Shown piece after piece: positions 8,769 to 17,956 of a DNA stretch of 64,000 nt. The notes below the pieces were generated by a model. It did no database searches. It saw nothing but the letters and a program-made list of their open reading frames with translations, and was not told the DNA's origin. The position numbers and the translations under genes are program-made. How positions within the stretch are numbered: the first letter of the stretch is position 1; the number at the start of each line of letters is the position of its first letter. The DNA is from Rufibacter sp. LB8 (GTDB taxonomy: Bacteria; Bacteroidota; Bacteroidia; Cytophagales; Hymenobacteraceae), in assembly GCF_014876185.1 (NCBI RefSeq), contig NZ_JADALJ010000001.1:3205501-3269500 (forward strand), read 5' to 3'.

Positions 8769-8927
8769 AAAGTCTTAGCACAGACGTGGGCTTACGCAGC
8801 AGAAACGTCTCCAATTAGAAGACCCCTTTTTCTCAGCTTTGCCCTGGTTTTAAGATTGTTCTGATTTAAGTGGTTCATGCTGCATGGAACACATTATGGC
8901 AGCTACACCATCTTACAGGTGAGAAAG

Positions 8928-8967
8928 GCGTTTTTGGCTCCATTTCCAGAAATGAAGCCGAAAACGG
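8928..8967. repeat. Dispersed 40-bp palindrome, copy 4
   Basis: Left arm GCGTTTTTGGCTCCATTT, right arm AAATGAAGCCGAAAACGG. Here the left arm is the degenerate one, so copies occur in both orientations. Confidence 0.85.
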
Positions 8968-9020
8968 AAACTGATGAATATGGCCAGTCAAAATTTTGGA
9001 CCCAATAAAAAAGGCATAAA

Positions 9021-9046
9021 AAAAGGGACCCATACAGGTCCCTTTT
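9021..9046 (-). terminator. Rho-independent terminator of gldJ
   Basis: Perfect 10-bp stem AAAAGGGACC/GGTCCCTTTT with a 6-nt loop, 22 bp past the gldJ stop. On the minus strand the stem runs into a T-rich stretch, as expected for an intrinsic terminator. Confidence 0.88.
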
Positions 9047-9067
9047 CTATTAATAGGTTGGTTCAGC

Positions 9068-10255
9068 TTATTTGTTGGAACCAGTGTTGATCATAGCGCA
9101 ACGGAAACCGATGGTAGAGGTAGCAGAATCCTGTTCCATAAATCTACGCGTTCCCGGGGATAACCAGTAGGCTACGTCTTTCCAGGAACCGCCTTTGTAC
9201 ACACGCACAGTGTTGGTGATCAGAGACTGGAAACCAGCCACATCATATAACGAAGAGTCATCTTGTACGCCGTTTCTTCTAACCGGGTTCAAGTCTTCCA
9301 CATCCTGGAATGAAAGCGGACGGTACACATCTTGCACCCACTCGTTCACGTTACCGGCCATATTGTACAGACCAAAATCATTTGGTGGGTACGCATACAC
9401 ATACTCCGTGATCATAGCACCATCATTCAAAGAACCAGCAATACCGGCATAGTCACCACGGCCACGCTTGAAGTTAGCCAAAAACTGTCCTTGACCTTTA
9501 CCATACGGGTTACGCACCTGGTGGCCGTCCCATGGGTAGATACGCTTGTTCTGCTGGTTTTCTTCCTCGTCTAACTGGGTTCCAATAAGGGCCTGGGCAG
9601 CATATTCCCACTCAGCCTCTGTGGGGAGACGGTAGTTGGGCAGAATGGCGCCAGACTCAATGGGAGGCGTAGCACCTTCGGCTAAATCACCGTCATACTG
9701 GGCAGCCAGGCCTTTGTTCACCATGGCGGTACGCCACACGCAGTAATCCTGGGCTTGCTGCCAGCTCACACCTACTACCGGGTAGTATCTGAAGCCAGGG
9801 TACCGCAGGTAATAATTCACGTACGGGTCATTGAACGAAAGCTCACGCTCCCACACCGTGGTGTCTGGCAAGGCTTTGGTGTACACTTCCTCAGAAGAGT
9901 CTTTGCGCACATAGTGCAGGTACTCTAACCAGTGCAGGTTGGCTACTTCAGCCTCATCCATGTAAAAAGAAGCAACAGTAACGGTACGCTCAATGTTGTC
10001 ACGGGTCATGGCCACATCTTCCTCAGAAGAACCAAGCGTGGTTCTTCCGCCTTCAATGAACACCAAGCCTGGGCCTTCTGGCACGTCACTGTAGTCTGCC
10101 ACGGCAAACCCGCCCTCCTCATCATCATACTCAATTCCAGTGGCGGTACTTACATCACCGGGGTTCCGGCTGGTAGGTCTGCTATCCCTTGAACAGGAGG
10201 TAAAGACAAGTGCGCCTGCCACTACCACGTACGTTAGTTGTTTAGATAGTCTCAT
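9068..10255 (-). CDS. gldJ: Gliding motility / type IX secretion lipoprotein GldJ
   Basis: A 395-residue lipoprotein with a lipobox-like ALVFTSC (Cys21) and a formylglycine-generating-enzyme (SUMF1) fold. Typical FGE stretches are FYMDEAEVANLHWLEYLHYV, PVVGVSWQQAQDYC, LPTEAEWEYAA, NMAGNVNEWVQD and GGSWKD. The FYMDE(T/A)EVAN and YNEPYV-like pattern fits GldJ better than its paralogue GldK. In flavobacteria GldJ forms a ring-like outer-membrane-associated component required for T9SS function and gliding. It is catalytically inactive by family. It is followed on the same strand by no other T9SS gene; a PorP/SprF-like gene lies upstream, 92 bp away. GldK remains the alternative. Confidence 0.83.
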   Translation of the reverse strand: MRLSKQLTYVVVAGALVFTSCSRDSRPTSRNPGDVSTATGIEYDDEEGGFAVADYSDVPEGPGLVFIEGGRTTLGSSEEDVAMTRDNIERTVTVASFYMDEAEVANLHWLEYLHYVRKDSSEEVYTKALPDTTVWERELSFNDPYVNYYLRYPGFRYYPVVGVSWQQAQDYCVWRTAMVNKGLAAQYDGDLAEGATPPIESGAILPNYRLPTEAEWEYAAQALIGTQLDEEENQQNKRIYPWDGHQVRNPYGKGQGQFLANFKRGRGDYAGIAGSLNDGAMITEYVYAYPPNDFGLYNMAGNVNEWVQDVYRPLSFQDVEDLNPVRRNGVQDDSSLYDVAGFQSLITNTVRVYKGGSWKDVAYWLSPGTRRFMEQDSATSTIGFRCAMINTGSNK

Positions 10256-10347
10256 AAATTTGGTCTGAACCAGGTAAAATTGTATTCTAAATAATAATTG
10301 TACTTTAAATAATAGTAAAGCCTATCAACACGCAATAATATAGAAAA

Positions 10348-11421
10348 TTAGAACGCAGGGCAAGCAATCCGATTGTAATTTTTATCGGAACCGGATTTTT
10401 TAAAGATTTTCAGATAGTCCACTTTCTCAAAAGAAACCGTGATTTCATGGGTTGGCCCCAATGAAACCGGTGACCCCGCCAATGACTGCCGGTACCCGTA
10501 GCCCAGTTTGAAACCCTTATGCATAACGCCAGCCAGTGCACTTATGGTACTTGTGGAAGCTAAATTATTTGCGCCAGGCAGCACCGTATAATAAACGCCC
10601 GCGGTAAACGGTGTCATGATGGCATAAAAAGCCGCATCTAAGCGTTTAAACGCACGTTGCTGCGTATACGAAAAAACCGGAAGAAAGCTGAGCTCCTGAA
10701 AAGAATTCTGCGCGAAATAGTTCTTTACATAGAATTTGTACCCGGTGTTCATTTGAAAAGTGGCGGGCAAGGAATTGTCAGATGCTGTTCCTAATGTGGG
10801 TTGGTTTAAACCATGGCCTGCCAGACTTACCCAGAACTGGTCTGTGAACAGCAGTAAACCAGTGCCCACGGTGAGGTAAGTAGCCCGCTCAAATATGGCG
10901 GTTTCTGCCGTGGGTTGTTGTACTTGCCCGGTAGGGCCCAGCTGGTCCTCAAAAATTAGGGAAGCAGAACCCGGGCTTTGCGAGCCGACTCCTAGGGTAA
11001 GACCAGCGCTCAAATTCAGGTTATCACGTAAGCGGGTGTGGTGCGCATACGTAGCGCCGGCCTGCACCGTTTGCAAACCGCCCCCCATGGCTTTGTCATT
11101 CAGGAAAGTGGCCCCGGCGGCATTTTTGCTATCCTTGAACCGGTATTCGCCGCTGCCCCACTGGGTACCGTAGCCCTGGTTAATGCCCCGCCACTGTGAC
11201 CGGTGTCCTAAGGTAACGCTGTAATCAGACAATAAACCAGTGAAGGCGGGGTTAAGGAAAAGCCGGTGGGCAAAGGGCAACGTGGGCGAAAGGTCCTGCG
11301 CGGTGGCCATTTGGCTTAATAGAAGAAAGGTGCCCAGCAGAAAGAACTCGCGCAGCTGGTGGCCCCACCCCGTAAGGAGGCACGTATCTTGCAGGTAATT
11401 CTTCTTTAGGCAGAAATTCAT
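10348..11421 (-). CDS. PorP/SprF family type IX secretion outer membrane protein
   Basis: A 357-residue outer membrane beta-barrel of the PorP/SprF family. A signal-like stretch LREFFLLGTFLLLSQMATAQ ends at AQ, followed by HRLFLNPAFTGLLSDYSVTL, the family hallmark (N-P-A-x-x-G). Many alternating beta segments follow, ending in a Phe-containing tail. In T9SS these proteins work with a specific adhesin or with PorK/L/M/N. The first 22 residues before the signal are unusual, but no later ATG precedes the signal; the start at 11421 is therefore kept with some doubt. It lies upstream of gldJ and may be co-transcribed. Confidence 0.82.
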   Translation of the reverse strand: MNFCLKKNYLQDTCLLTGWGHQLREFFLLGTFLLLSQMATAQDLSPTLPFAHRLFLNPAFTGLLSDYSVTLGHRSQWRGINQGYGTQWGSGEYRFKDSKNAAGATFLNDKAMGGGLQTVQAGATYAHHTRLRDNLNLSAGLTLGVGSQSPGSASLIFEDQLGPTGQVQQPTAETAIFERATYLTVGTGLLLFTDQFWVSLAGHGLNQPTLGTASDNSLPATFQMNTGYKFYVKNYFAQNSFQELSFLPVFSYTQQRAFKRLDAAFYAIMTPFTAGVYYTVLPGANNLASTSTISALAGVMHKGFKLGYGYRQSLAGSPVSLGPTHEITVSFEKVDYLKIFKKSGSDKNYNRIACPAF

Positions 11422-11466
11422 TTAGAATTAAGTAAACTTACAAGCTGAAATAACAGCAATGACACT

Positions 11467-14400
11467 ATGAGAAAAGTATTTATTGGCCTGGCCGTTTTCT
11501 TAGTGGTGCTGGTGGCCGCCGCGGCCTTGGTACCCATTTTGTTCAAAGATAAAATCAAAGCGCGGTTAGATAAAGAAATAGCCCGTAATATCAATGCCCA
11601 GGTGCTATACGAGACAGATAACGTAAGTCTGTCGGTTTTCCGCACATTTCCAGATTTGGGTTTGTCTATTAGAGACCTCACCATTGTGGGCAAAGACTCT
11701 TTTGCCCGTGACACGCTGGCCCATCTGCCAGATTTCGCGCTGGGCCTGGATATTATGAGTGTGATCTCCAGCGATGAAATAGAAATCAAATCAGTGAACC
11801 TGGTGGACCCGCGCATTAAACTGCTAGTGCTCAAAAGCGGAAAAGCCAACTGGGACATCTTCATTCCAGACTCAGCCGCCACCCAGGAAACAGACACCGC
11901 CGACTTTAAGATGGGCATTGACAACTGGACCATCAAGAACGGGCAGTTGGTGTACCAAGACCTGAGCATTCCCTTCGGTGTGGCCGCTTATAATGTGGAG
12001 CATACCGGCAGCGGCGATTTAGCCAAAGACATTTTTGACATGAAAACCAACACGCAGGCTGAGCGCTTTACCGTAACTTACGGCGGCATGAACTACCTGG
12101 AGAACAAGAAACTGGATGCTGACGTGACCCTGGCCATGGATTTAGCCAACAGCAAATACACCTTCAAAGACAATACTTTCAAGCTCAATGATTTTGTGAT
12201 GGGCATGGCCGGTTCTATTGCCATGCCAACCCAAGACATTGCCCTGGACCTCACCTTCAAAGCCCTGGAAACTGATTTCAAAAACATTTTCTCCCTGGTG
12301 CCCGGCGTGTTCACAGACAAATTCAAAGACGTGAAGACCGATGGCAAAGTGGCGTTCAACGGTTACGTGAAAGGCATTTTCAATGAAACCACCATGCCAG
12401 GCTTCGGGGTAGATTTAAATATTACCGAAGGCACGTTCCAATACCCAGATCTGCCGCAGGCCGCCAAAAACATCAACGTGGCCATGTCTATCAAAAACGC
12501 TGATGGTAACATTGACCACACCCAAATCAACATCAAGAAACTACATCTTGACTTAGGCAAGAACCCCATTGACGGCCAGGTGCTGATTGACGGCTTCTCG
12601 CCCATGACTGTAGATGGTAACCTGAAAGCTAAGATTGACTTGGCGGAAATCACTAAAGTATTCCCCGTGGAAGGAACTACGCTGCGCGGTTTGTTGGATG
12701 TGAATGCCCAGGCCAAAGGCGTGTACTTTGAGAAACACATGCCCGTCATGACCGCTACCTTGAACCTGAGCAACGGCTACGTGAAATCCACGTCGTTCCC
12801 GGCGCCGCTGGAGCAGGTGAACCTTTCTTCTACCGTAGTCAACCGCACCGGCAACGCCGCCGACACAGATATCAACATCTCCAGGTTCAAAATGCTGCTG
12901 GACAAAGAACCTTTGGAAGGCAGAGCAGCTATCAAGAACCTGGCGCAGCCGCAGTTTGACGTAGTGGTGAACGGCGTGCTGGATTTGACAAAACTGACCA
13001 AGATTTTCCCGCTGGAGGGCACCACGCTCAGCGGAAGAATCACCGGCAACATAGCTGCCAAAGGCAAAATGACCGATGTGGATGCTGGTCGCTACGGCAA
13101 CGTAATCGCTAGTGGTGCTATGAAGGTGCAACAGCTTGCCTACAAAAGCACAGACTTGCCGCAGGGCATGCGCATCACCAATGCGGCTGCCACGTTCAAC
13201 AATGATAAGATTGCCCTGCAAAGCATGAACGGGTTCTTGGGGGCCAGTGACGTGCAGATGGATGGTACCATCACCAATTACATGGGCTACATGTTCTCTG
13301 AGAATCAGCCGTTGCGCGGGAATTTCAACCTACGCTCCTCTAATTTCAACGTGAACGAATGGATGGTAGATGAACACACCGGCGCCGCGGTCCCCGTTTC
13401 TACCAAAGAGGCGCAGGGTGTGGTGCAGATTCCGGCCAACCTGGAAGTTGTGTTGAATACCAAAGCCGGAACGGTGGTGTATGACAACATGAAACTGCAG
13501 AACCTGGCCGGCCGCGTGACCTTAAAAGACCAGATTGCCAAGCTGGAAGATGTGTCGTTCAATACCTTGGGCGGGCAGTTTTCCACCACGGGCAGCTATG
13601 ACTCCAGAGACCTTATTCACCCTAAATTCTCGTTTGGGCTGGATATCAAGAACCTTGATTTTCAGAATTCCTTCAACACGTTCAACACCATTCAGAACCT
13701 GGCGCCTATTGCCAAGCTGTTGAAAGGGCAGTTTTCCACCAAGTTCAACATTACCGGTGAACTGGGCGCCGACATGATGCCTGTGATGAGCACCGTAACC
13801 GGAAAAGGTGTGATTGAGGTGGTAGAGGCGTTGGTGAGCAACATTCCGGCCCTGGCCAAAATCAGCCAAGTGACCAACCTCAAAGACGTGCAGAACTTCA
13901 CTATCAAGAACCGGAACTTCGCGGCGGAAATTCTGAGCGGAAACCTGGTGGTGAAACCGTTTGACTTTAGCGTAGGCGATATCAAAATGACCGTGGGCGG
14001 TACCAATAACCTGAGCGGCAAGATTGACTACGTGGTGGCCATGGATGTACCTTCTGGCAAAGTGGGCAATGCGCTGGCCACCAAACTCACCAGCTTGTCT
14101 GGGGTGCAGAACATCAACAGCCTGGAGCGCGTGACCTTGCAACTAGGCGTGACCGGGGCATACAACAGCCCGGCGGTAGCACTCAAAGGCAGCAGTTTAA
14201 AGGCTGAGGCCAGTTCTCTGGTGAAACAGGTGGTAACCAGCAAGCTGGAAGGCGTGAAAGACAAACTCAAGATCAACGCGCCCACCAATACAGACAGCCT
14301 CAAAGCCGAAGCCCTCAAAAAGCAGCAGGAACTAGAGCTCAAGGCCCGTCAGGAACTGGAGAAAAAACGCCAGGAGGCTGAACAGAAACTGCGCGACGGT

Positions 14401-14484
14401 GCTAAAAACCAACTGGACAAACTCTTCAACAAAAAGAAACCAGCCGCACCTGTCACGCCGCCAGACACTACCAAGCAGCAGTAA
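11467..14484 (+). CDS. AsmA-like family protein
   Basis: A 1005-residue AsmA-family protein. One N-terminal membrane anchor (residues 4-24, VFIGLAVFLVVLVAAAALVP) is followed by a very long periplasmic repetitive beta region, the AsmA repeat fold seen in bridge-like lipid-transport proteins of the VPS13/TamB/AsmA clan, and an AsmA C-terminal module near 780-900. The tail from about 930 is a charged coiled coil (KKQQELELKARQELEKKRQE) ending in Pro/Thr-rich residues. It probably bridges inner and outer membrane in phospholipid traffic; this is from family knowledge. It is divergent from porP and ends in a canonical palindrome. Confidence 0.88.
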   Translation: MRKVFIGLAVFLVVLVAAAALVPILFKDKIKARLDKEIARNINAQVLYETDNVSLSVFRTFPDLGLSIRDLTIVGKDSFARDTLAHLPDFALGLDIMSVISSDEIEIKSVNLVDPRIKLLVLKSGKANWDIFIPDSAATQETDTADFKMGIDNWTIKNGQLVYQDLSIPFGVAAYNVEHTGSGDLAKDIFDMKTNTQAERFTVTYGGMNYLENKKLDADVTLAMDLANSKYTFKDNTFKLNDFVMGMAGSIAMPTQDIALDLTFKALETDFKNIFSLVPGVFTDKFKDVKTDGKVAFNGYVKGIFNETTMPGFGVDLNITEGTFQYPDLPQAAKNINVAMSIKNADGNIDHTQINIKKLHLDLGKNPIDGQVLIDGFSPMTVDGNLKAKIDLAEITKVFPVEGTTLRGLLDVNAQAKGVYFEKHMPVMTATLNLSNGYVKSTSFPAPLEQVNLSSTVVNRTGNAADTDINISRFKMLLDKEPLEGRAAIKNLAQPQFDVVVNGVLDLTKLTKIFPLEGTTLSGRITGNIAAKGKMTDVDAGRYGNVIASGAMKVQQLAYKSTDLPQGMRITNAAATFNNDKIALQSMNGFLGASDVQMDGTITNYMGYMFSENQPLRGNFNLRSSNFNVNEWMVDEHTGAAVPVSTKEAQGVVQIPANLEVVLNTKAGTVVYDNMKLQNLAGRVTLKDQIAKLEDVSFNTLGGQFSTTGSYDSRDLIHPKFSFGLDIKNLDFQNSFNTFNTIQNLAPIAKLLKGQFSTKFNITGELGADMMPVMSTVTGKGVIEVVEALVSNIPALAKISQVTNLKDVQNFTIKNRNFAAEILSGNLVVKPFDFSVGDIKMTVGGTNNLSGKIDYVVAMDVPSGKVGNALATKLTSLSGVQNINSLERVTLQLGVTGAYNSPAVALKGSSLKAEASSLVKQVVTSKLEGVKDKLKINAPTNTDSLKAEALKKQQELELKARQELEKKRQEAEQKLRDGAKNQLDKLFNKKKPAAPVTPPDTTKQQ

Positions 14485-14503
14485 AAGCTTGATTCCCTTT
14501 GTC

Positions 14504-14553
14504 AAAAGCCGTTTTCGGGCTCATTTTCAGAAATGAGCCCGAAAACGGCTTTT
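14504..14553. repeat. Dispersed 40-bp palindrome, extended canonical copy 5
   Basis: An almost perfect 50-bp inverted repeat: core arms CCGTTTTCGGGCTCATTT and AAATGAGCCCGAAAACGG, extended by AAAAG and CTTTT. It starts 20 bp past the AsmA stop. The outer A/T arms make it look like a bidirectional intrinsic terminator. Confidence 0.92.
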
Positions 14554-14642
14554 AAGTTTTCCACAAGTCTGGCACAAAATTTATAGGCATCGTATAAGAC
14601 CTGCCGCCCAGAAAGCGGTTTTTTCACTTAAACCAAGCCTGT

Positions 14643-15437
14643 ATGAAAAAGAAAGTATGGTGGGGAATGTGCCTGGTGGCCACCTTGGGATTTGCCTCCT
14701 GTTCAGATGCTGACAAAGAAGAAACCGGCGCCGCCCGCCTGGAAGTAAGAATGACCGATGCCCCCGGCGACTATGACGAAGTGAACGTGGACATCAGGTC
14801 AGTGCAGATTCACCGCGAGGCCAATGACAACGGCTCCGGCTGGACCACCCTGGAAACCATTCACCCCGGTGTGTATAACTTGCTGGACTTCGCCAATGGC
14901 CGCGACACGCTGTTGGCCTCTGCCAATTTACCGGCGGGCCGTATCTCGCAGATCAGACTTATTCTGGGCGAAAACAACACCTTGAAACTGAAAGGTGATC
15001 CCACCCGCCGCCCGTTGACCACGCCCAGCGGGCAGACCTCGGGCATTAAGCTACAGATCAACGCAGACCTGCAGCCAGACGTGACATATGCCCTGCTCCT
15101 GGACTTTGACGCCGCCAAATCTGTGGTGTCCCGCGGTAACAGCGGCGCTTATAACTTAAAACCCGTGATCAGAACGCTAACCCAAGCTCTGGCCGGCGGC
15201 ATTAGAGGAACCGTCACGCCTGCCGCCGCCAAACCCGGTATTCTGGTGATTTCGGCGGCTAATGACACCATTGGCGGCTTTGCCGATGATGCCGGTAAGT
15301 TTCTGATCAAAGGCGTGCCTGCCGGAACCTACAAAGTGCAGTTTTCCACCTCAGCCCCTTACGTGAACAAAGAAGTGACCAACGTGGTGGTGACCAATGA
15401 CCGCATCACAGAGATTCCTGCGGTGACGCTAAACTAA
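14643..15437 (+). CDS. DUF4382 domain lipoprotein
   Basis: A 264-residue lipoprotein; lipobox LGFASC with Cys20. Residues 30-175 are a DUF4382 domain, starting LEVRMTDAPGDYDEVNVDI, a characteristic opening. Residues 185-264 form a carboxypeptidase-regulatory-like beta sandwich (GGIRGTVTPAAAKPGILVIS ... AGTYKVQF). Both modules are common in surface lipoproteins of Bacteroidota and their ligands are unknown. It is preceded by a canonical palindrome and transcribed alone; a weak hairpin follows the stop. Confidence 0.85.
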   Translation: MKKKVWWGMCLVATLGFASCSDADKEETGAARLEVRMTDAPGDYDEVNVDIRSVQIHREANDNGSGWTTLETIHPGVYNLLDFANGRDTLLASANLPAGRISQIRLILGENNTLKLKGDPTRRPLTTPSGQTSGIKLQINADLQPDVTYALLLDFDAAKSVVSRGNSGAYNLKPVIRTLTQALAGGIRGTVTPAAAKPGILVISAANDTIGGFADDAGKFLIKGVPAGTYKVQFSTSAPYVNKEVTNVVVTNDRITEIPAVTLN

Positions 15438-15459
15438 AGTCTACAAGTACCTATAAAAA

Positions 15460-15496
15460 GAGAAAGGGAGCCCGCGTTGGGCCCCCCTTGTCTTTT
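15460..15496 (+). terminator. Probable terminator of the DUF4382 gene
   Basis: An imperfect GC-rich stem, GGGAGCCC against GGGCCCCCC, flanked by an A/G run on the left and TTGTCTTTT on the right, about 25 bp past the stop. Weaker than the other terminators here. Confidence 0.5.
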
Positions 15497-15536
15497 CCGT
15501 TTTCGGGCTCAATTCTGGAAACGAAGCCAAAAACGC
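15497..15536. repeat. Dispersed 40-bp palindrome, copy 6
   Basis: Left arm CCGTTTTCGGGCTCAATT, right arm AAACGAAGCCAAAAACGC, with mismatches. It sits between two convergent genes, 5 bp from the dinB-family stop. Confidence 0.85.
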
Positions 15537-15541
15537 AAATT

Positions 15542-16027
15542 TTACAGCTCCATGTCTTGCCCGTACCGAATGCGCACGAAGGTCACGTAGTCTGAGTTGA
15601 TAGGCTCATGGCCGGCCAGCCGCAACTCTCTGGCAACTTGCCCGCGGTGGTAGGTGGCGTGGTTAATGGCGTGGGTAAGAATGTCGCGCACCTTGGTGGA
15701 GTACTGCTTGCCTTGGGTGTTGGTGTAGTCAATGGTGCGGTCCAGCTCGGTCTGGTCTGCGTTGGCGTACAATTCAATCAGTTTAGGCGAAGTCTGGGCG
15801 TGCAGTTGGTGCAGTTCTGGCAGGCTGTGTTTCTGCAAAACGGTCACGGGGCTTTTGGTGCCGGTGATGCGGGCAATCCAGATGGCCTGGGCGTTGAGCA
15901 GGTGGCTGAACATAAGCGTGGCGTAATCTGGCAGGTCACCGGCAATGCGGTCCAGGCTTTTCAAGATGCGGCCGTTGGCCCAGGCGTTATATTCTGTGAG
16001 GTTTTGCAATACGTCTGTTGAGGTCAT
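15542..16027 (-). CDS. DinB family protein
   Basis: A 161-residue member of the DinB/YfiT four-helix metalloenzyme-like superfamily. The three metal-ligand histidines are visible as FSHLLNAQ near residue 42 and HAINHATYHRGQ near 138. Such proteins include bacillithiol transferases and damage-induced proteins; the substrate is unknown. It is a minus-strand gene convergent with the DUF4382 lipoprotein and separated by 63 bp from the diacylglycerol kinase gene upstream. Confidence 0.87.
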   Translation of the reverse strand: MTSTDVLQNLTEYNAWANGRILKSLDRIAGDLPDYATLMFSHLLNAQAIWIARITGTKSPVTVLQKHSLPELHQLHAQTSPKLIELYANADQTELDRTIDYTNTQGKQYSTKVRDILTHAINHATYHRGQVARELRLAGHEPINSDYVTFVRIRYGQDMEL

Positions 16028-16090
16028 GTCTGTGTGCTTGGTAAAAACGCTGGTTGGTCAAACAGCGGGCAAAAGTAGTAAACGCAGGCG

Positions 16091-16495
16091 TCAGAAAGAA
16101 TGTTTATCCCAGTTTTCAATGAAATGCACGGCATACGGCCAGAAAACCAGCAGTCCCACCGTCGCCGCCGTGACCGCCGCCATGAGCACCGCCGCCGCCG
16201 CAATGTCTTTGGCTTTGCCCGCCAGCGGGTGTCTCTCCGGCGAAACCAAATTCACTACCACTTCCAGGGCCGTGTTGAAAAGTTCGGCCATCCAGACCAA
16301 ACCAATGGCGCCGGCAATGGCCACCCACTCCCATCGGTTTAACCCAACATAAAACCCCAAGGCCACTGCCAGCCCCGCCGACAACACGTGCCACCGAAAG
16401 TTGACCTCAGACTGGAACGCCGCCGCCAAACCCTGCCCCGCATACCCGAAGCTGTTGAGTCTTTGCCTGAGAAACGTGGGTTTTCTGGGTTGCAT
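16091..16495 (-). CDS. Diacylglycerol kinase family (DgkA) membrane protein
   Basis: A 134-residue integral membrane kinase of the DgkA/undecaprenol kinase type. Three membrane helices are visible at about 38-58, 60-80 and 102-125. The catalytic signature AELFNTALEVVVNLVSPE is present, followed by HPLAGKAKDIAAAAVL. It phosphorylates diacylglycerol or undecaprenol for lipid recycling; which one cannot be told from sequence. Transcribed on the minus strand together with or just upstream of the DinB gene. Confidence 0.9.
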   Translation of the reverse strand: MQPRKPTFLRQRLNSFGYAGQGLAAAFQSEVNFRWHVLSAGLAVALGFYVGLNRWEWVAIAGAIGLVWMAELFNTALEVVVNLVSPERHPLAGKAKDIAAAAVLMAAVTAATVGLLVFWPYAVHFIENWDKHSF

Positions 16496-16695
16496 GTAGA
16501 GAATTGGGTGTATGGTGAAGGTCAGTGATTGTCTTTAACAAAACAAGCTGAATTCTCGCTTTCAAGCTGCTCAGGGTAGCAATGCTGTGCACTATTTATT
16601 TTACAGCTGAACCCCACCAGGCCTAGACGTCAACGGTTTGACCTCTTTAACGCCATCACCAGAGAAAAAGCTGCTCTTTAGATAAAGAAGGATTT

Positions 16696-16735
16696 CCGTT
16701 TTCGGGCTCATTTCTGAAAAAGAGCCCGAAAACGG
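16696..16735. repeat. Dispersed 40-bp palindrome, canonical copy 7
   Basis: Arms CCGTTTTCGGGCTCATTT and AAAGAGCCCGAAAACGG, flanked by TTT and AAA that extend the pairing. It lies about 58 bp downstream of the acyltransferase stop (minus strand). Confidence 0.9.
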
Positions 16736-16792
16736 AAATATGAATGGGCTTTTAGGTTTATACTGATGGCTTGGCTGTTTTGGGTTCAGCGG

Positions 16793-17956
16793 TTACACTT
16801 TTATGATGATGTTCTTGCGGTACATTATATAGAGTATGAGCATCCAGAAGAGAATCCAGGTGAGGGCCCAGGCCAGTGATGCGTTGTACGGCGACAGCCA
16901 CGTGGTATAAAACGATTCATAGAGCCAGGTTTTGCTGTCCACTTCGCCAGCTGGCGTGCTTACCTTGATCATGCCCATGATTCTAGGGATAAGGCCCGAG
17001 AGAAAGAACACCGTGATGGCATTTACGCCATACACCAGAAACGGCGTGGTGAACCGGCGGTAGCCTTTCACGTCAATCAGCCAATAGCAGAGCCCCAGGC
17101 CCAGCATGGCCAACCCGCCGGTGTACAACACATATGAGCTGGTCCAAAGGCTTTTATTGATAGGGAAATGCAGGTCCCACACCAAGCCGGCCATTGTTAA
17201 GAGTACGCCCCAGACCATGAGCCAGGCAATTTTGTTTCCCGGTTCGTCTTTCCGCTTGAGCCATTGGCCTACCAGCACCCCTATCATGGCACTCACTACC
17301 GCGGGCAACGTGCTCAAAATGCCTTCGGGGTCCCAGACTTTAGCGTATTTCCAGAGGTGACCCGGCAGCAAGGCGTTGTCTACCCAGGCCGCCAGATTGG
17401 TAGTAGGCTGCAGGTTGGCCTGCCCTATGCCCGGCACCGGGGCAAACATGAGCAGCAGCCAATAGCCTACCAGAAACACCGCGCCCAGAATGATTTGTGT
17501 TCTACGTGTTGTTTTCAGGAAGATGGCCGCCGCTATGATAAACACTACCCCAATACGCTGGAGCACGCCCGGTATGCGCACGGTCTCAAAGTCAAACGTG
17601 GGGAACAAGGCCAGAAACAAACCCAGGGCAAACAAGGTGAGGCCCCGGCGCACAATCCGGAGCAAGGTCTTAGAATGCGAAGCCGGGTCCAGTTTCTTGC
17701 CAGACAAGGCATAGGCAATGGAAACTCCTACTATAAAAAGGAAAAACGGAAAAACCAGGTCAGTGGGCGTGCACCCATGCCAGGCCGCGTGTTTGAGCGG
17801 CGCATAGATTTTGCCCCAGTTGCCCGGGTTGTTCACCAAGATCATGGCCAGCACCGTGATACCCCTGAACACATCCAAAGATAACAGACGGGAGGCGGCA
17901 GCAGGTGCCGGTAAAGGAGGACTAGGATTGGTAGTTGAGTCAGGAGGAGATTGCAC
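16793..17956 (-). CDS. NagX-like membrane acyltransferase (heparan-alpha-glucosaminide N-acetyltransferase family)
   Basis: A 387-residue protein with about ten membrane helices. The start region RLLSLDVFRGITVLAMILVN and the PFFLFIVGVSIAYAL helix are typical of the DUF5009/DUF1624 acyltransferase family, related to lysosomal HGSNAT and bacterial NagX. Members are thought to acetylate amino sugars at the membrane. The catalytic His seen in HGSNAT may be in KHAAWHGCTPTD near residue 57. It is divergent from susC with a shared 541-bp regulatory region, which suggests, but does not prove, a joint role in amino-sugar use. Confidence 0.85.
   Translation of the reverse strand: MQSPPDSTTNPSPPLPAPAAASRLLSLDVFRGITVLAMILVNNPGNWGKIYAPLKHAAWHGCTPTDLVFPFFLFIVGVSIAYALSGKKLDPASHSKTLLRIVRRGLTLFALGLFLALFPTFDFETVRIPGVLQRIGVVFIIAAAIFLKTTRRTQIILGAVFLVGYWLLLMFAPVPGIGQANLQPTTNLAAWVDNALLPGHLWKYAKVWDPEGILSTLPAVVSAMIGVLVGQWLKRKDEPGNKIAWLMVWGVLLTMAGLVWDLHFPINKSLWTSSYVLYTGGLAMLGLGLCYWLIDVKGYRRFTTPFLVYGVNAITVFFLSGLIPRIMGMIKVSTPAGEVDSKTWLYESFYTTWLSPYNASLAWALTWILFWMLILYIMYRKNIIIKV

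Larger units (their letters stand above)
8724..9067. other. Convergent spacer between comF and gldJ
   Basis: 344 bp without a gene. It holds two palindrome copies (8729-8768 and 8928-8967) and the gldJ terminator (9021-9046). The 160 bp between the palindromes show no ORF or clear structure. Confidence 0.7.

Noticed and set aside
12553-13221. Long minus-strand frames inside the AsmA gene
   Set aside because: Antisense shadows of a 3-kb gene with strong repetitive codon use.
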